Origin: Geoalkalibacter ferrihydriticus DSM 17813
Lineage (GTDB): Bacteria > Desulfobacterota > Desulfuromonadia > Desulfuromonadales > Geoalkalibacteraceae
Assembly: GCF_000820505.1 (NCBI RefSeq)
Contig: NZ_JWJD01000002.1
Span: forward strand, 298,670 to 362,669
Length of the DNA stretch: 64,000 nt
Reading direction: 5' to 3'
Shown here: positions 49,142-59,600 of the stretch, in pieces
Layout: each line of letters starts with the position of its first letter
How positions within the stretch are numbered: the first letter of the stretch is position 1
The notes under the pieces: generated by a model
The model's input: only the letters and a program-made list of their open reading frames with translations
The model's database searches: none
Told to the model about the DNA's origin: nothing
Made by a program: the position numbers and the translations under genes

Positions 49142-49403
49142 AATATTCCTCCTGATCCAAGTTGTCGCATTTACGACGACCGCAAGACACCATGTCGTTG
49201 CAGAATCATCAATTCGAGTCCTTTATTCCTTGCCGCAGAGAGCCCTATTCCGCGAGCAAGGAGCCCCTCCAGACAAACTGAAAAATATCTGCGAAGGGTA
49301 TGGATTCTCGCACTTTGTGCTAATTATTCCACAAATTTAGAATACTTCAACTGAAATTTAAAAAGTCGCGGCGGTCGCGAAGGCGGGGACGTGGAGAACC
49401 GCG

Positions 49404-49997
49404 CTAGGGCAGGCGCTCTTGCAGATAGGCAAGGAATTTACGCAGGGATTGGCCGCGGTGGCTGATGCGGTTTTTTACCTCGATGGGTAACTCGGCCAAG
49501 GTTTTTCCATACTCCGGCACGAGAAACAAAGGATCGTAACCGAAGCCTTCATTGCCGCGGGCCGCGCCAACGATCAGACCGGGCAAGCGTCCTTCAAACA
49601 ACCGACAATCGCCCTGCGGGGAGCAGTAGGCCAGGACGCAGCGAAACGCCGCGTGGCGTTGATTCGCGGGCACTCCTGTCAGAGCGGCAAGCAGTTTACG
49701 GTTGTTTTCGGCATCGCTCGCGCCAAGGCCCGCATAGCGTGCGGAATATATCCCGGGGGCGCCTCCCAGAGCATCAACCTCGAGACCGGAATCGTCGGCC
49801 AGGGTCATGCGCCCGGTCAGTTGGGCAATGGTGCAGGCTTTTTTCTCGGCGTTGGCGGCAAAACTATTGCCATCCTCCTCGACTTCGGCAAGATCCGGAA
49901 AACTGTCCAATCCCAGCACCGCGACACCGGCTTCGCTGAGCAGACGGCGGATCTCGCGTAACTTTCCCGCATTGCGCGTAGCGACGACAAGTTCCAT
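49404..49997 (-). CDS. rdgB: XTP/dITP pyrophosphatase (RdgB/HAM1)
   Basis: Hydrolyses non-canonical purine triphosphates, preventing their incorporation into DNA or RNA. 197 residues: [53 protein letters not shown], and [10 protein letters not shown]. The ATG at 49997 has GGAGAGG upstream; a TTG one codon earlier is less likely. It follows rph by four bases. Confidence 0.95.
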   Translation of the reverse strand: MELVVATRNAGKLREIRRLLSEAGVAVLGLDSFPDLAEVEEDGNSFAANAEKKACTIAQLTGRMTLADDSGLEVDALGGAPGIYSARYAGLGASDAENNRKLLAALTGVPANQRHAAFRCVLAYCSPQGDCRLFEGRLPGLIVGAARGNEGFGYDPLFLVPEYGKTLAELPIEVKNRISHRGQSLRKFLAYLQERLP

Positions 49998-50001
49998 CAA
50001 C

Positions 50002-50733
50002 TTACCTCTCCAGCACCTGTTGCTGCAGGCGGCTCAAATCCAGGCAGCCGGCCATAGCCAGGTCCCGCAGAGCATCCAGCTCGGCCTGGGTAAAGGGGTG
50101 CTCTTCTGCCGTTCCCTGCACTTCGACAAAGCGTCCGGAACTGGTGATCACAAAATTCATATCAACGGCGGCCCGAAAATCTTCCTCGTAGTTCAGATCA
50201 AGCAGGGCGTTGCCCTCGACCAACCCGACACTGACCGCCGCAACCCCTTCACGCAAAGGCGAGGCACTGATCAAACCACGGTCCCTAAGTCCGCAAACCG
50301 CATCGACCAGTGCAACGTAGGCACCGGTGACGGAGGCGGTGCGCGTGCCGCCGTCGGCCTGAAGCACATCGCAATCGATCTGGATGGTGCGCTCGCCCAG
50401 CGCGGCAAGATCAACCACGGCGCGCAGAGAACGACCGATAAGACGCTGGATCTCATGGGTGCGGCCACCGATTTTGCCACGGGTCGCTTCACGGGGACTG
50501 CGGCTTTGAGTGGCGCGGGGCAACATGCTGTATTCGGCCGTTACCCAGCCGCGCCCTTCACCACGCATGAACGAGGGGACTTTCTCCTCCACCGTGGCAT
50601 TGCACAGGACCCGGGTTTCACCAAAGGAAACCAGCACCGAGCCCTCGGCGTAGCGGGTAAAATTGCGTTGAAAATCAATCGGTCGCAATTGATCGGCGCG
50701 GCGACCGTCGGGACGGGTAAACAGCGATGTCAT
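50002..50733 (-). CDS. rph: Ribonuclease PH
   Basis: Phosphorolytic 3'-5' exoribonuclease that trims tRNA 3' ends. The 243 residues carry [51 protein letters not shown] and the [19 protein letters not shown] segment. The start overlaps the amidase stop by one base (TGATG) and rdgB follows. Rph-rdgB adjacency is widespread. Confidence 0.95.
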   Translation of the reverse strand: MTSLFTRPDGRRADQLRPIDFQRNFTRYAEGSVLVSFGETRVLCNATVEEKVPSFMRGEGRGWVTAEYSMLPRATQSRSPREATRGKIGGRTHEIQRLIGRSLRAVVDLAALGERTIQIDCDVLQADGGTRTASVTGAYVALVDAVCGLRDRGLISASPLREGVAAVSVGLVEGNALLDLNYEEDFRAAVDMNFVITSSGRFVEVQGTAEEHPFTQAELDALRDLAMAGCLDLSRLQQQVLER

Positions 50734-51806
50734 CAGCGTGTCCTCTCACTTCGTTCGTCGGCAAAACTACTCAGGCCCGCGAACAGTGCCTGAGCCAAAG
50801 CCTCCTGGCCGGCGGGATCGGTCAACCGGGCCAGATTTTCGGGGTGGGATAGATAACCCAGCTCCACCAACACCGTCGGCAGGTTACCCCGCCCCAAAGG
50901 CAGCAGCGGCGCCTGGTAGATGCCGGACACTCTGAACCCGGCACTCTCCAGGCTACGGCCGAGATGCTGCGCCAGCTTCATGCTGCCACCCTGAGTCGCA
51001 TCCAGGCTCAGTCCCTCATATTCCTCGCGTGGCCGTACCACCAGGGCAACTCCTTGAGGTTCGGCGCGAAAGGAGGATTGGGCGTGCAAGGAGATAAAAG
51101 CGTCCACCTCCGATTGGGCTGCCGGCTCCAGGCGTTGCTGGGGGGTGAGGGTGTAATCGCCCTCACGGCTCAAATAAACAGGAATGCCCAGACGCATTTT
51201 GAGTATGCGCTCCAGGTGGCGGGCCACATCGAGCGCCACCTCTTTTTCTCGCGTCCCGTCGGTGCTGATGCTGCCCATATCCTGGCCGCCATGACCGGGA
51301 TCGATGGCCACGGCCCGCAACCCGCCCGCCTCCTGCGGGTTCTGTTTCTGCGTCAAGAAGGCAAATAGGCGATCGAGGGTGGTGTCCTCATCCACGGGCA
51401 CGGGCGCGCGAGGCGTCAGGTTACGGTAATACACCGCCGTGTTGAGCAGGTCGGGCAACTGCTGGGTGATGAAATCTTCAGGAACCCGCAAGCGGTTGTC
51501 GATGAAGCGCGGGCGCTGACTCAAAGGCAGGAATCGACCACCAATCCGCAGGAAATGGCTACCGGGAGAGATGGTCGCCGTACCGCGCGGCGTGGAGAAG
51601 CTGTAAATATGCTCAACCGAATTCCAGCCGCCGCGCATATCCAAGGCCGCAAGAATATCGTCAATGGCGATAAAATAGGTCCCATCCTGCCAATAAACCT
51701 CGGATACCGTCACCGGCGGCTTTCCCCGCGGGGCGATTTCCACAGCGGCGGCGGCAGGCAGAGACAGCATCAGAAGAAAAACCAGGAGCACCCACAATCG
51801 GATCAT
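50733..51806 (-). CDS. N-acetylmuramoyl-L-alanine amidase (Amidase_3)
   Basis: Cleaves the bond between MurNAc and the peptide stem; works in cell separation or wall turnover. 357 residues: signal peptide ([19 protein letters not shown]), an N-terminal region of about 150 residues resembling copper-amine-oxidase-like/AMIN parts, then the zinc amidase domain. The latter has [31 protein letters not shown] and the Glu in [12 protein letters not shown]. The start at 51806 has GGAGGT eight bases upstream; the reading frame is open to 51932 but unsupported there. Confidence 0.92.
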   Translation of the reverse strand: MIRLWVLLVFLLMLSLPAAAAVEIAPRGKPPVTVSEVYWQDGTYFIAIDDILAALDMRGGWNSVEHIYSFSTPRGTATISPGSHFLRIGGRFLPLSQRPRFIDNRLRVPEDFITQQLPDLLNTAVYYRNLTPRAPVPVDEDTTLDRLFAFLTQKQNPQEAGGLRAVAIDPGHGGQDMGSISTDGTREKEVALDVARHLERILKMRLGIPVYLSREGDYTLTPQQRLEPAAQSEVDAFISLHAQSSFRAEPQGVALVVRPREEYEGLSLDATQGGSMKLAQHLGRSLESAGFRVSGIYQAPLLPLGRGNLPTVLVELGYLSHPENLARLTDPAGQEALAQALFAGLSSFADERSERTR

Positions 51807-51903
51807 TCCCACGCACCTCCAGCGAAGGCGATCCTTATAACTCAGCCTCTCTGCACCTGTCAATTTCACCTTTTCGAAAAACACCTTTCCAATGCGGGAA
51901 AAA

Positions 51904-52965
51904 TCAGGCATCCGCGAGCCCTTCGGCGTCATCCGCCGACAAGCGGATGCCGTTAGCGGCCGAACGGCCCAGGCGAGCGAGCAACCTTTGCGTGAGCGTC
52001 AGCGCCAACTGCTCCTGCACCTGCTCTCCCGTTGCGATTCCCGCAATCTGCCCGCCGGCGATCATGCCATGCCCGCCAGCGGTGCCCAGGCCATCCACAA
52101 CCGCCCGCATGACGTGCCCGGCCTTGATATCGTGAGACAGGGTGCGAAAGGATAGGACCTCGTCACCCTCGTAACAGCCCATGCCCATCACCACGTCGAC
52201 CCCCTCGGCACGCAGTAAAAAATCGGCCATTTCAGCGACGATATCCGGATTGTGAATATCGAGAAGATTGAAAACCAGCACCCCGTCGTAAATCACGGCA
52301 CTGCTGATGGCCTTTTTAAAAGCACGGAAGTATTCGAGGGGCACTTCAGATTGAATGATGTTGAACAGGATGTGGTTATTGACCAGGGGCAGAAGCTGAA
52401 GATAAGCTTCGCGGTCGGCGCGGCACCATTCGCGTCCCAGATCCTGAGTTTCGGATTTGATGGCATAAAACAAAATAGTGGCCAGTTTGGTGCTGATGCT
52501 TACTTTCTGGGCCACCAGGTATTCGTAAAGAATCGTCGCAGAGGCACCGTAATCTTCGCGGATATCGACCCAGCGGCAAGTCGCGCAGGTCTCGCGCGGC
52601 GGATGATGATCGATGACCAGATGCACGGGACGATCGGCGGGATAGGAATTGTTGCCGGTGCCCGGCTGGCTGTCGACCATGCACACAACATTGAACTGGT
52701 TGAGATCCAGAGCGTGGAGGGGAAAGGCCTTGATTTCCAGCTCCTTAACCATTTGCCGGTTTTCGACACGTCCGATGACCCCGCCGAAGGCCACCGTCGC
52801 CTCATTGCCGGTGGTCATCTGCAACAGGTGCCGCAGAGCGGTGGCGGAGGCCAGAGAATCGGGATCGGGGTTATCGTGAGCCATGATCAACACCCGCCCC
52901 TTGCCGCGAACCCAATCGATAATTTGATCGGAAAATTCTCGTGAGCGCTTCAAATCCATGGGCAT
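51904..52965 (-). CDS. DHH-family phosphoesterase (NrnA-like bifunctional oligoribonuclease)
   Basis: 353 residues with DHH/DHHA1 architecture: DNPDPDSLASATAL (metal-binding), VCMVDSQPGTG, VIDHHPP, and the C-terminal GTAGGHGMIAGGQI motif. Degrades nanoRNA and/or hydrolyses 3'-phosphoadenosine 5'-phosphate in relatives; activity here is inferred. It lies between the LOG-like gene and the amidase gene in one direction. Confidence 0.85.
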   Translation of the reverse strand: MPMDLKRSREFSDQIIDWVRGKGRVLIMAHDNPDPDSLASATALRHLLQMTTGNEATVAFGGVIGRVENRQMVKELEIKAFPLHALDLNQFNVVCMVDSQPGTGNNSYPADRPVHLVIDHHPPRETCATCRWVDIREDYGASATILYEYLVAQKVSISTKLATILFYAIKSETQDLGREWCRADREAYLQLLPLVNNHILFNIIQSEVPLEYFRAFKKAISSAVIYDGVLVFNLLDIHNPDIVAEMADFLLRAEGVDVVMGMGCYEGDEVLSFRTLSHDIKAGHVMRAVVDGLGTAGGHGMIAGGQIAGIATGEQVQEQLALTLTQRLLARLGRSAANGIRLSADDAEGLADA

Positions 52966-52986
52966 GACAACAAAACTCCCTCCACC

Positions 52987-53457
52987 TTATTTTTCATTTT
53001 CGGCGAGCCGCTGAAAAACCAGATCGACCGCAGCCCGTGGTGAATCCACATAAAACACGCCGGGGATTCCCGGCCAGGCCCCCAGGGCGGCGACTGTACG
53101 GCCCAACTTCAAGGAAACGGCAATTTCCGAAAGCGTACCGTATTCACCGTCGACGGCAATGAGAGCTTGGGCCGTGTGGGCAATGATCACGTTACGCGCA
53201 TGGCCCATGTTGGTCACAATCGGGTAAGTCACCCAAGGGTTCGCGGCCTGGGCTTCGCTGCCGGGCAGAATGCCCAGGGTTTCCCCGCCGGCCTCGGCAC
53301 AGCCGCGACAGGCCGCGCGCATCACGCCATCAAGCCCGCCGCACACCAGCACGGCGCCGCGCTCGGCGATCAATCGCCCGATCTCGTAGGCCCACGCCTC
53401 TGCCTGGGGTGAGGCGCTGCCGGCACCGATAACGCCGATGATGGCTCGCACCTGCAT
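52987..53457 (-). CDS. LOG-like (TIGR00725) Rossmann-fold protein
   Basis: 156 residues with the TIGR00725/SLOG fold: VIGAGSASPQAEAWAYEIG, GAVLVCGGLDGVMRAACRGCAEAGGETLGILPG-like motifs. The PGGLxGxxE motif of cytokinin riboside phosphorylases is changed (CGGLDGVM), so nucleoside chemistry is uncertain. The ATG at 53457 has GGGGG upstream. It begins six bases after the TPR gene stop. Confidence 0.8.
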   Translation of the reverse strand: MQVRAIIGVIGAGSASPQAEAWAYEIGRLIAERGAVLVCGGLDGVMRAACRGCAEAGGETLGILPGSEAQAANPWVTYPIVTNMGHARNVIIAHTAQALIAVDGEYGTLSEIAVSLKLGRTVAALGAWPGIPGVFYVDSPRAAVDLVFQRLAENEK

Positions 53458-53463
53458 CACGGA

Positions 53464-54741
53464 TCAACCCCCGCTTTCCTGGCTCTGGCGCCGCAGCAGC
53501 AGTTTCTGAAAGGATGAGCGATGGCGAATGTTATCGAAATCCGAGTCTTCGGCCGCATCCTGGAGAAAATGCGGTTCCAGGCGCGAGGCCTGCGACAAGG
53601 CACGCACGGCATCCGCCGTTTTACCTTGCAGAGCAAAAATACAGGCGCGATTATAATGGGCCAGAGGATAGATGTCGGTGCGTTCAAGAATCGCCTCGAA
53701 GCAGCCCAGCGCCTCATCGAGGCGCCCCATGTCCATCAGCACACTGCCCTTGTTGTTGAGGGTATGGATGGAATCGGGATCGCGCGCGAGACTTTCCTCC
53801 AACGCCCCCAAAGCGCCCTCATGATCTCCTTCGCGCTCGCAGATCAAGGCCAGATAAAAAGGCGGCTCGGGGCTGGCGGGGTCGCGCTGTTCGGCTTCGA
53901 GAAGCAGCGTTCGTGCTTCTTCGAGGCGGCCAAGATCGGCCAGCACGTTGGCTTTTTCCATCAGCGCATCGAAAAAATCCGGATCCAGCGCCAGGACCGC
54001 GTCATAATCATTCAGTGCTTCTTCGAAACGTCCAAGCCGCATCAGGGACAGGCCGCGATTGAAGAAAAAATGGGGGTTTCCGCTGTCGCGGGCGATGGCG
54101 CGGCCATAGTGGCGCACCGCCTCCTCGTCGCGCCCCAGCCCCGCAAGCGCATACCCGGCACCGTTGAGGCAACTGGCATCATGCGGCTCCATGCGCAAGG
54201 CAGCGGAAAAGCACGCCAGGGCATCCTCAAAACGACCAAGGCGGTTGAGGGCATGCCCTTTATTAAAATATGCGTCGGTCGAATCCGGACGACGCTTTAG
54301 CGCCTCGTCGTACATGGCCAGCGCCTCATCCGTTTCACCCAACTCATCGAGAACATTGCCGAGATTGACGTAAGCCTCGGGAAAATCAGGCTGAAATTCC
54401 AAAGCCTTGCGCAGGTGAATCTGGGCCTCGCCGCGGCGCTCCAGACGGTCAAGGAGCACCCCGTAATTGTGATGAATGGCGCCGTTTTTCGGGTCCAGGC
54501 GTAACGCTTTCTGGTAGAGGGCCAGGGCCTTGATCTCATCATCCAGATTGGTGGCGGCCACGGCGCAGACATTGAGCGCCTCCACATCAAAGGGATGATC
54601 TTCCAGGTATTCCTCAACCAGATCCAGAGCCGTTTCACTCTCACCCCGGTCCAGAGCCATCTGGGCCAGTTCGAGACGCTCATCGTCCTCTTCATCTTCA
54701 AAATATTCGTAATCGTCAAAATCGTCGTATTCTTCTTCCAT
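53464..54741 (-). CDS. Tetratricopeptide-repeat protein
   Basis: 425 residues. An acidic N-terminus (first ~22 residues rich in Asp/Glu/Tyr) precedes about eleven TPR units of 34 residues each. No signal peptide, membrane helix or catalytic domain is seen, so a cytoplasmic scaffold is likely. It heads the unit leading to the LOG-like, NrnA-like, amidase, rph and rdgB genes. The specific partner cannot be told from sequence. Confidence 0.88.
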   Translation of the reverse strand: MEEEYDDFDDYEYFEDEEDDERLELAQMALDRGESETALDLVEEYLEDHPFDVEALNVCAVAATNLDDEIKALALYQKALRLDPKNGAIHHNYGVLLDRLERRGEAQIHLRKALEFQPDFPEAYVNLGNVLDELGETDEALAMYDEALKRRPDSTDAYFNKGHALNRLGRFEDALACFSAALRMEPHDASCLNGAGYALAGLGRDEEAVRHYGRAIARDSGNPHFFFNRGLSLMRLGRFEEALNDYDAVLALDPDFFDALMEKANVLADLGRLEEARTLLLEAEQRDPASPEPPFYLALICEREGDHEGALGALEESLARDPDSIHTLNNKGSVLMDMGRLDEALGCFEAILERTDIYPLAHYNRACIFALQGKTADAVRALSQASRLEPHFLQDAAEDSDFDNIRHRSSFQKLLLRRQSQESGG

Positions 54742-54852
54742 GCCAACTCCGACTGCCCGACTCCGAAGAGCGCGCGGGCGTATAAATACATGAGACTCAC
54801 AAAAGGAAAACTATAGCAGAAGGCCCAAGGCAAAGGCCAGCCCAGGAATGCG

Positions 54853-55095
54853 TCAGCGGCGCGGCGGCACCAACCCGCTCACCATCAACACCAGTCCGAC
54901 CAGAGCACCGGTGCTGCCGCCGGCCATCTCCGGTACGCCGGGCTGACTCCAGAAAGGGCGTGAAATTCCCAACCGTTCGCTAATGTAGCGCGACATGCGC
55001 GCGCTTTCGCCGGTGAAGTCGCGCCAGCCGAGAAATAAAACATACAGGCTTAAAGTCAGCAACAGCCATCCGCAGACCACCTGCACCAAGCGCAT
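54853..55095 (-). CDS. Small membrane protein of unknown function
   Basis: 80 residues, two hydrophobic stretches (VVCGWLLLTLSLYVLFLGW and GALVGLVLMVSGLV) with a short loop between, so probably a two-helix inner-membrane protein. GAGGTTTTTTTCC before the start at 55095 supports this start over an in-frame one at 55212. I do not recognise the family. It stands between the TPR gene and sodB. Confidence 0.6.
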   Translation of the reverse strand: MRLVQVVCGWLLLTLSLYVLFLGWRDFTGESARMSRYISERLGISRPFWSQPGVPEMAGGSTGALVGLVLMVSGLVPPRR

Positions 55096-55213
55096 GGAAA
55101 AAAACCTCTGGGCCGGCCGGATTGACGAAACCCCAATGATGGCGCCGCTCCCATCACTTTGCCGAGGCATGATACCTGCGACGCCCTCTCTTGTCCACCT
55201 CGCAGCAGGCACG

Positions 55214-55250
55214 AAAAAACCCCCTGCGGTCGGTATCGACGGCAGGGGGC
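55214..55250 (-). terminator. Rho-independent terminator of sodB
   Basis: CCCCCTGC pairs with GCAGGGGG across a 14-base loop containing a second small stem, followed on the minus strand by TTTTTT. It lies about 30 bp past the sodB stop. Confidence 0.85.
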
Positions 55251-55281
55251 TCAGAGTGTCCCAAGGAAAAGAAAACGGCTC

Positions 55282-55875
55282 CTACCCGAGGTTGGCGTTG
55301 ACGAAATCCCAGTTGACCAACTTGTCGATGAAAGTGGCGATATAATCAGGACGCCGGTTCTGGTAATCAAGATAGTAAGCATGTTCCCAGACATCCATGG
55401 TCAACAGAGGTGTCATGCCTTGTGTCAGGGGACATTCAGCGTTGGCGGTTTTGGTCACCTTGAGTTTGCCGCCGTCGAGTACCAGCCAGGCCCAACCGCT
55501 GCCGAACTGGGTGGCGCCTGCGGCCTTGAATTCTTCGACGAATTTGTCGAAGCCGCCGAAGTCGGCTTTGATCTTTTCAGCGATTTTTCCACTGGGCTGC
55601 CCTCCTCCACCGGGTTTCATGCACTTCCAGTAGAAGGCGTGGTTCCACACCTGCGCAACGTTGTTGAAGATGCCGGCCTTGGCGGAATCACCGGCCGTCT
55701 TTTTCATGATTTCTTCCATGGACAGACCCTTGAGATCACTGCCCTCCAGAAGTTTGTTGCCATTGTCGACATAGGCCTTGTGGTGCTTGCCGTGATGAAA
55801 TTCAAAGGTCCGGGCGCTGATGTGGGGCTCCAGAGCATTGGGGGCAAAGGGCAGTTCGGGCAAAACGAGAGTCAT
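55282..55875 (-). CDS. sodB: Superoxide dismutase, Fe/Mn family
   Basis: Removes superoxide; protects an anaerobe during oxygen exposure. 197 residues: [34 protein letters not shown]-like N-terminal ligands (His), [16 protein letters not shown], and the C-terminal metal ligands [23 protein letters not shown] around residue 90 favours iron. AAGGAGG lies upstream of the start at 55875; the open frame extends to 56019. Single-gene unit with its own terminator. Confidence 0.95.
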   Translation of the reverse strand: MTLVLPELPFAPNALEPHISARTFEFHHGKHHKAYVDNGNKLLEGSDLKGLSMEEIMKKTAGDSAKAGIFNNVAQVWNHAFYWKCMKPGGGGQPSGKIAEKIKADFGGFDKFVEEFKAAGATQFGSGWAWLVLDGGKLKVTKTANAECPLTQGMTPLLTMDVWEHAYYLDYQNRRPDYIATFIDKLVNWDFVNANLG

Positions 55876-55982
55876 GATAGGTCCTCCTTCACGGGTTGCG
55901 GTTGGAATACGGGGGCAAAATCGGGGGGGCAAAAATCGGGTCAAGATAAGACAACTTGCGCCCCGCGACAAATCGATACGGG

Positions 55983-56390
55983 TCAGTGACCGCTGAATCC
56001 CAGAACCACCAGGATGCAACTGCCGTCGGCAATGACGTTAAGCCCGGCCTTTTCGGCTTTAGCCACTGCAGGCGGGCTTTCCGCGCCGGGCTGCATCCAG
56101 ATGTTTTCAACGCCGCGGGCAATTGCCGCATCCACCACCTTGTCCGTCACCTGGGGCGGCGTGATCACAGAGATGCTTTTTACCTCATCGGGCAATTCGC
56201 TCACATTCGCTACGCAGTCGATGCCCTCGATCTGCTTTTCCACCGGGTTGACCGGGATGACGTTGCGGCCGTTTTGCAGGTAGCAGCGCAGCACCTTGTT
56301 GCCGTATTTATAAGTTTTGGAAGAGGCCCCGACCACGCCGAATACGTCGGCTGCGAGAAACTGATCGATTTTTTGCGAAATGGTTTTCAT
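55983..56390 (-). CDS. CoA-binding domain protein (CoA_binding_2)
   Basis: 135 residues forming one Rossmann-like CoA-binding domain: [47 protein letters not shown]-like segments. Such proteins resemble the CoA-ligase N-domain but have no catalytic part; function unknown. It lies upstream of sodB (about 107 bp away). Confidence 0.85.
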   Translation of the reverse strand: MKTISQKIDQFLAADVFGVVGASSKTYKYGNKVLRCYLQNGRNVIPVNPVEKQIEGIDCVANVSELPDEVKSISVITPPQVTDKVVDAAIARGVENIWMQPGAESPPAVAKAEKAGLNVIADGSCILVVLGFSGH

Positions 56391-56527
56391 GACAAATCCT
56401 GGCGTTGAGGTTTAAGATGGCCATGCCGTCAATTTGAGAGCATACCCGACCGCGACGATATCGCAAGCGCCGCCGCCACATTCACCACACTCAGCCGCCT
56501 TGACATTACAAAGGGCTCGATGGTCAA

Positions 56528-57250
56528 ATGCCACCCATGAATCGCGACATTTTCCTTGCCGACGCCCACCTCTTGCACCCGCGAGACATCAACTATCAAA
56601 GGCTGCTCGCTTTTCTCGGCGAACAGCAGGGACGCCTGCGCACTCTTTACATCCTGGGTGACCTGTTTGAATTCTGGGTCGGCTATCGCCACATGGTGTT
56701 CGCCCCCTACGTGCCCCTGCTCAACGCTCTGGGCGAATTGCGCGCCGGCGGCACGAATATCGTCTACGTCGAAGGCAATCACGATTTTCACCTCGGCCCT
56801 TATTTTCACGAGACCCTCGGCTGCCGGGTGCTGCCTGACGGCGGCGACGTGGAAATCGATGGACGCAAGGTTCACCTCACCCACGGTGATCTGGTCAACA
56901 GCGCGGATCGCGGCTACCGGCTACTGCGCCGCTTTCTGCGCAGCAGGGTTCTCAAGGGGCTGATCGCTCTCGCCCCAGGCGATCTGACCTGGAGCATTTC
57001 GCGCTGGGCCAGCCGCCAGAGCCAAAAAGGCCATGCACCCAAAAACAACCGGCGCCTGCCGGAGGCATGCATCGACGCCTACGCACGGCAACGGCTGGCC
57101 GCAGGCAACGATATCGTCATCACCGGTCATTTTCACCAGCCCTTCACCCGTCGTATCGACCGGGGGCAGGTTTTCGGCCTTGGCGACTGGATCGAGCAGT
57201 ATTCATACCTTGTTTATGAAGACGGATGCTTCGAACTCAAGACGTACTGA
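56528..57250 (+). CDS. UDP-2,3-diacylglucosamine diphosphatase-like metallophosphoesterase (LpxH-like)
   Basis: 240 residues with the calcineurin-like motifs FLADAHLLHP, ILGDLFEFWVG, EGNHDFHLGPYF, LTHGDLVN and GHFHQPF. The pattern LGDLFEFW...GNHDFHLG is typical of LpxH, which releases lipid X during lipid A synthesis. The first motif reads ADAHL where LpxH has SDLHL, so it might be a divergent member. Start at 56528 or 56537 (weak ribosome site). Its 3' end overlaps the convergent YihY gene by 14 bases. Confidence 0.82.
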   Translation: MPPMNRDIFLADAHLLHPRDINYQRLLAFLGEQQGRLRTLYILGDLFEFWVGYRHMVFAPYVPLLNALGELRAGGTNIVYVEGNHDFHLGPYFHETLGCRVLPDGGDVEIDGRKVHLTHGDLVNSADRGYRLLRRFLRSRVLKGLIALAPGDLTWSISRWASRQSQKGHAPKNNRRLPEACIDAYARQRLAAGNDIVITGHFHQPFTRRIDRGQVFGLGDWIEQYSYLVYEDGCFELKTY

Positions 57251-58631
57251 GCGGCTCGGATGGGGCTAAAGAATCCTCGGGATTTTCGGCTTTGAGCATT
57301 TGTGTGGCGAGGTCGTGCAGGGTCATGCCGGAAAAAGCTTCGCGACCCGCCCGCTCCATGCGCTCCTCCACCTTGCGCACCACCTCGCGCGCGTGAGTAC
57401 TCTGCGCACCCCGCACATCCATGCCATCCCACCGCAGCCTTTCCAGAAAATCATGGACCTCTAGGTTCTGCAAGGCCTGCGCGGGCTGAAAGGCGTAATC
57501 GTTGGCGCCATCGGCATGAACTTCGCTGAGAACTCCAAGGCGGACCATTTGCTGCAAAATGCTGCCCGTCAGACGCGGCGGAAACTGCAGTTCTGCAGAA
57601 ACTTTTTCCAGGGTCCAAGGACGCTCGCCACGATAAAACGCCTCGGCCAGCACTAAAAGCACGCTGAGAGCCATCATCTCGCGGCTGCCGTAATTGACCT
57701 CAGTGCTGCGCACCTCCTGCCTGACATTGCGCAGATTCTGCACCGCATGGGTAACTTCCAAACCAAACAACACAATCAGCCAACTGATGTAAATCCACAT
57801 CATGAAAATCGGCAGCGCCGCCATGGTGCCGTAGATGGCATTGTACTTGGAAACCCCGACCTGAAAATACACATACCCCCACTGCGCCAACTGCCATAGT
57901 GTTCCGCCGAAAATTCCTCCGATGAGCGCCGCGCGCACGCTCACCCGGCTGTTGGGCATGAAAATATAAAGGGCTGTGAACGCGATCCACATTCCGACAA
58001 AGGGCAGAATCTTGAACAGTAAAACGATCAGATCGCCGAGCAGGGCTTTTTCTTGAAGGGCGTGGACCACCGCGTTGCTCTGCAGTGTGCTGGTCATGGA
58101 GACCGCCACCAGAACAAACACCGGCCCGATGGTCACAACCGAGAAATAATCGGCAAAGCGGCGAAACAAGGACCGGGTTTCCTCAACGCCCCATACGGCA
58201 TTGAAGCTTTTCTCAATATTCGACAGCATGGCCAAAACCGTCACAAACAGGGTCAACAGGCCCACCACCCCGAGTCGCCCAACCTCGGTGTTATCGATGT
58301 AGCGTATGATTTCCCCGACGATTTCTTCGGACCCCACCGCCAACTGATCAAGAATGATGGGCTCCAGTTGATTCTGTACGCCCAACCCCTTGAGCAGCGC
58401 GAACATCAGGGCAAGCAGAGGGACAATTGCCAGCAAAGAGGCAAACGTCAGGGCGGAGGCCCGCAATAGACAACCATCTGCGATGAAATCATGTACCACC
58501 AGGGTCGCCACGCGTATCGGTTTCAGGAAGAATCCCTTGAGCCCCGTCTCGTCAGCCTGTTCAGCCTGCTGGTGTTGACCGTACATGAACAGCTTTCGCA
58601 CCCTGGCTATTTTTTCGTTCAATCTCGACAC
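57237..58631 (-). CDS. YihY/virulence factor BrkB family membrane protein
   Basis: 464 residues: six membrane helices in the first ~300 residues (LTFASLLAIVPLLALMFALLKG, VVGLLTLFVTVLAMLSNIEKSFN, etc.). A cytoplasmic C-terminal extension of about 150 residues follows, with a winged-helix-like portion (EKVSAELQFPPRLTGSILQQMVRLG). The GTG at 58631 is chosen because AAGGGTAGG lies just upstream. The longer frame to 58685 would run across the ytxH terminator. Function unknown despite the name. Confidence 0.85.
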   Translation of the reverse strand: MSRLNEKIARVRKLFMYGQHQQAEQADETGLKGFFLKPIRVATLVVHDFIADGCLLRASALTFASLLAIVPLLALMFALLKGLGVQNQLEPIILDQLAVGSEEIVGEIIRYIDNTEVGRLGVVGLLTLFVTVLAMLSNIEKSFNAVWGVEETRSLFRRFADYFSVVTIGPVFVLVAVSMTSTLQSNAVVHALQEKALLGDLIVLLFKILPFVGMWIAFTALYIFMPNSRVSVRAALIGGIFGGTLWQLAQWGYVYFQVGVSKYNAIYGTMAALPIFMMWIYISWLIVLFGLEVTHAVQNLRNVRQEVRSTEVNYGSREMMALSVLLVLAEAFYRGERPWTLEKVSAELQFPPRLTGSILQQMVRLGVLSEVHADGANDYAFQPAQALQNLEVHDFLERLRWDGMDVRGAQSTHAREVVRKVEERMERAGREAFSGMTLHDLATQMLKAENPEDSLAPSEPLSTS

Positions 58632-58655
58632 AAACCTACCCTTTGCAATCAAATC

Positions 58656-58690
58656 AAAAAGAGGCCTGGGGTCCAGCGCCCCCAAGCCTC
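58656..58690 (-). terminator. Rho-independent terminator of ytxH-like gene
   Basis: GAGGCTTGGGG pairs with CCCCAGGCCTC (one mismatch or bulge), followed by TTTTTGA on the minus strand, 17 bp after the stop. Confidence 0.75.
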
Positions 58691-58706
58691 AAGCTCAATC
58701 CGCTTT

Positions 58707-59024
58707 TCAGGTGGATTTCGCATGCTTGCCACGCTCTTCTTCCATGGCTTTTTTGCCGGCCTCCACCGCCGCCTTGACCATCTCGCGTTTTTCCATCAAG
58801 GCCTCACGGCCCTCTTCAATGGCCTCGCGCACATGAGCCTCTGCCTCCTCGGTCATCTCATGCAGCTTCTCGCGGGTTTCATCCGCCAGGTCCGTCAGAC
58901 GATGGCGCGTTTCCTCACCCGAGCGCGGGGCAGCCAACAGGGCAAGTCCACCCCCAACCGCGGCCCCCGCAATAAAGGCCAACAAAATTCCCCCCACGCC
59001 ACTGCTACGGCATTCTTCACTCAT
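58707..59024 (-). CDS. YtxH domain protein
   Basis: 105 residues. One N-terminal membrane helix (GGILLAFIAGAAVGGGLALLAAP) with the YtxH consensus APRSGEETRHRL right after it. A long charged helix follows (~40-100). Proteins of this family are membrane-anchored helical proteins linked to stress responses; no function is known. The DUF948 gene precedes it by four bases, a common pairing. Confidence 0.85.
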   Translation of the reverse strand: MSEECRSSGVGGILLAFIAGAAVGGGLALLAAPRSGEETRHRLTDLADETREKLHEMTEEAEAHVREAIEEGREALMEKREMVKAAVEAGKKAMEEERGKHAKST

Positions 59025-59028
59025 GGTC

Positions 59029-59409
59029 TCATCTCCTTTCCTTGTGTTGTTTCTGCTCTGCCAGTGTTTTTCCAGCCGCTCGAAATCCGGCCCAGAACCC
59101 TGCCACGTTGCCCGCCAGGCGGCCGAGATCGTGTTTTACGAAGTGAGAAAACTGATTAATAGCCCCCGCCGATTCACCCAGGGCGGTGAGCAGGGCGCTG
59201 CCCTGCTCTGCGGCTTCGGTGGTGCGCTTGACATGCTCAGAGGCCTCACGCAACTCCTTGAGCATGGGAACGAGATCATGCTGAACATCACGCACCAAAT
59301 CGTCGATACGCTGCACCGTGGTGCGCAACTGCAGCAGCACAGGGATAAGAAAAAGGGCCACGATAAATACGATGATCATCATGATCAAGGCAAAAACCTC
59401 AAGGGGCAT
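59029..59409 (-). CDS. DUF948 family membrane protein
   Basis: 126 residues with one N-terminal membrane helix (VFALIMMIIVFIVALFLIPVLLQL), then a coiled-coil region (~30-90). This is the DUF948 layout that usually sits with YtxH proteins, as here. GGAGG lies six bases before the start at 59409; the frame is open to 59565 but is unsupported there. Confidence 0.8.
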   Translation of the reverse strand: MPLEVFALIMMIIVFIVALFLIPVLLQLRTTVQRIDDLVRDVQHDLVPMLKELREASEHVKRTTEAAEQGSALLTALGESAGAINQFSHFVKHDLGRLAGNVAGFWAGFRAAGKTLAEQKQHKERR

Positions 59410-59600
59410 GAGCGTCCTCCGCACAAGATGTCTGAGTATTTTAGTTTTGCGCCGGCAACACGAGTCACCATCAATTAGAGCACAGCCGAGCAGCTTTGCA
59501 ATGTTGCAGGATACGACTTCGTGGAAAAAGTGCAAGGAAAGCGCGATGAAGGGCGGGATCGCCAAGGGCGACAGGCTTTGCGGTCAATGACTGTCAAGGG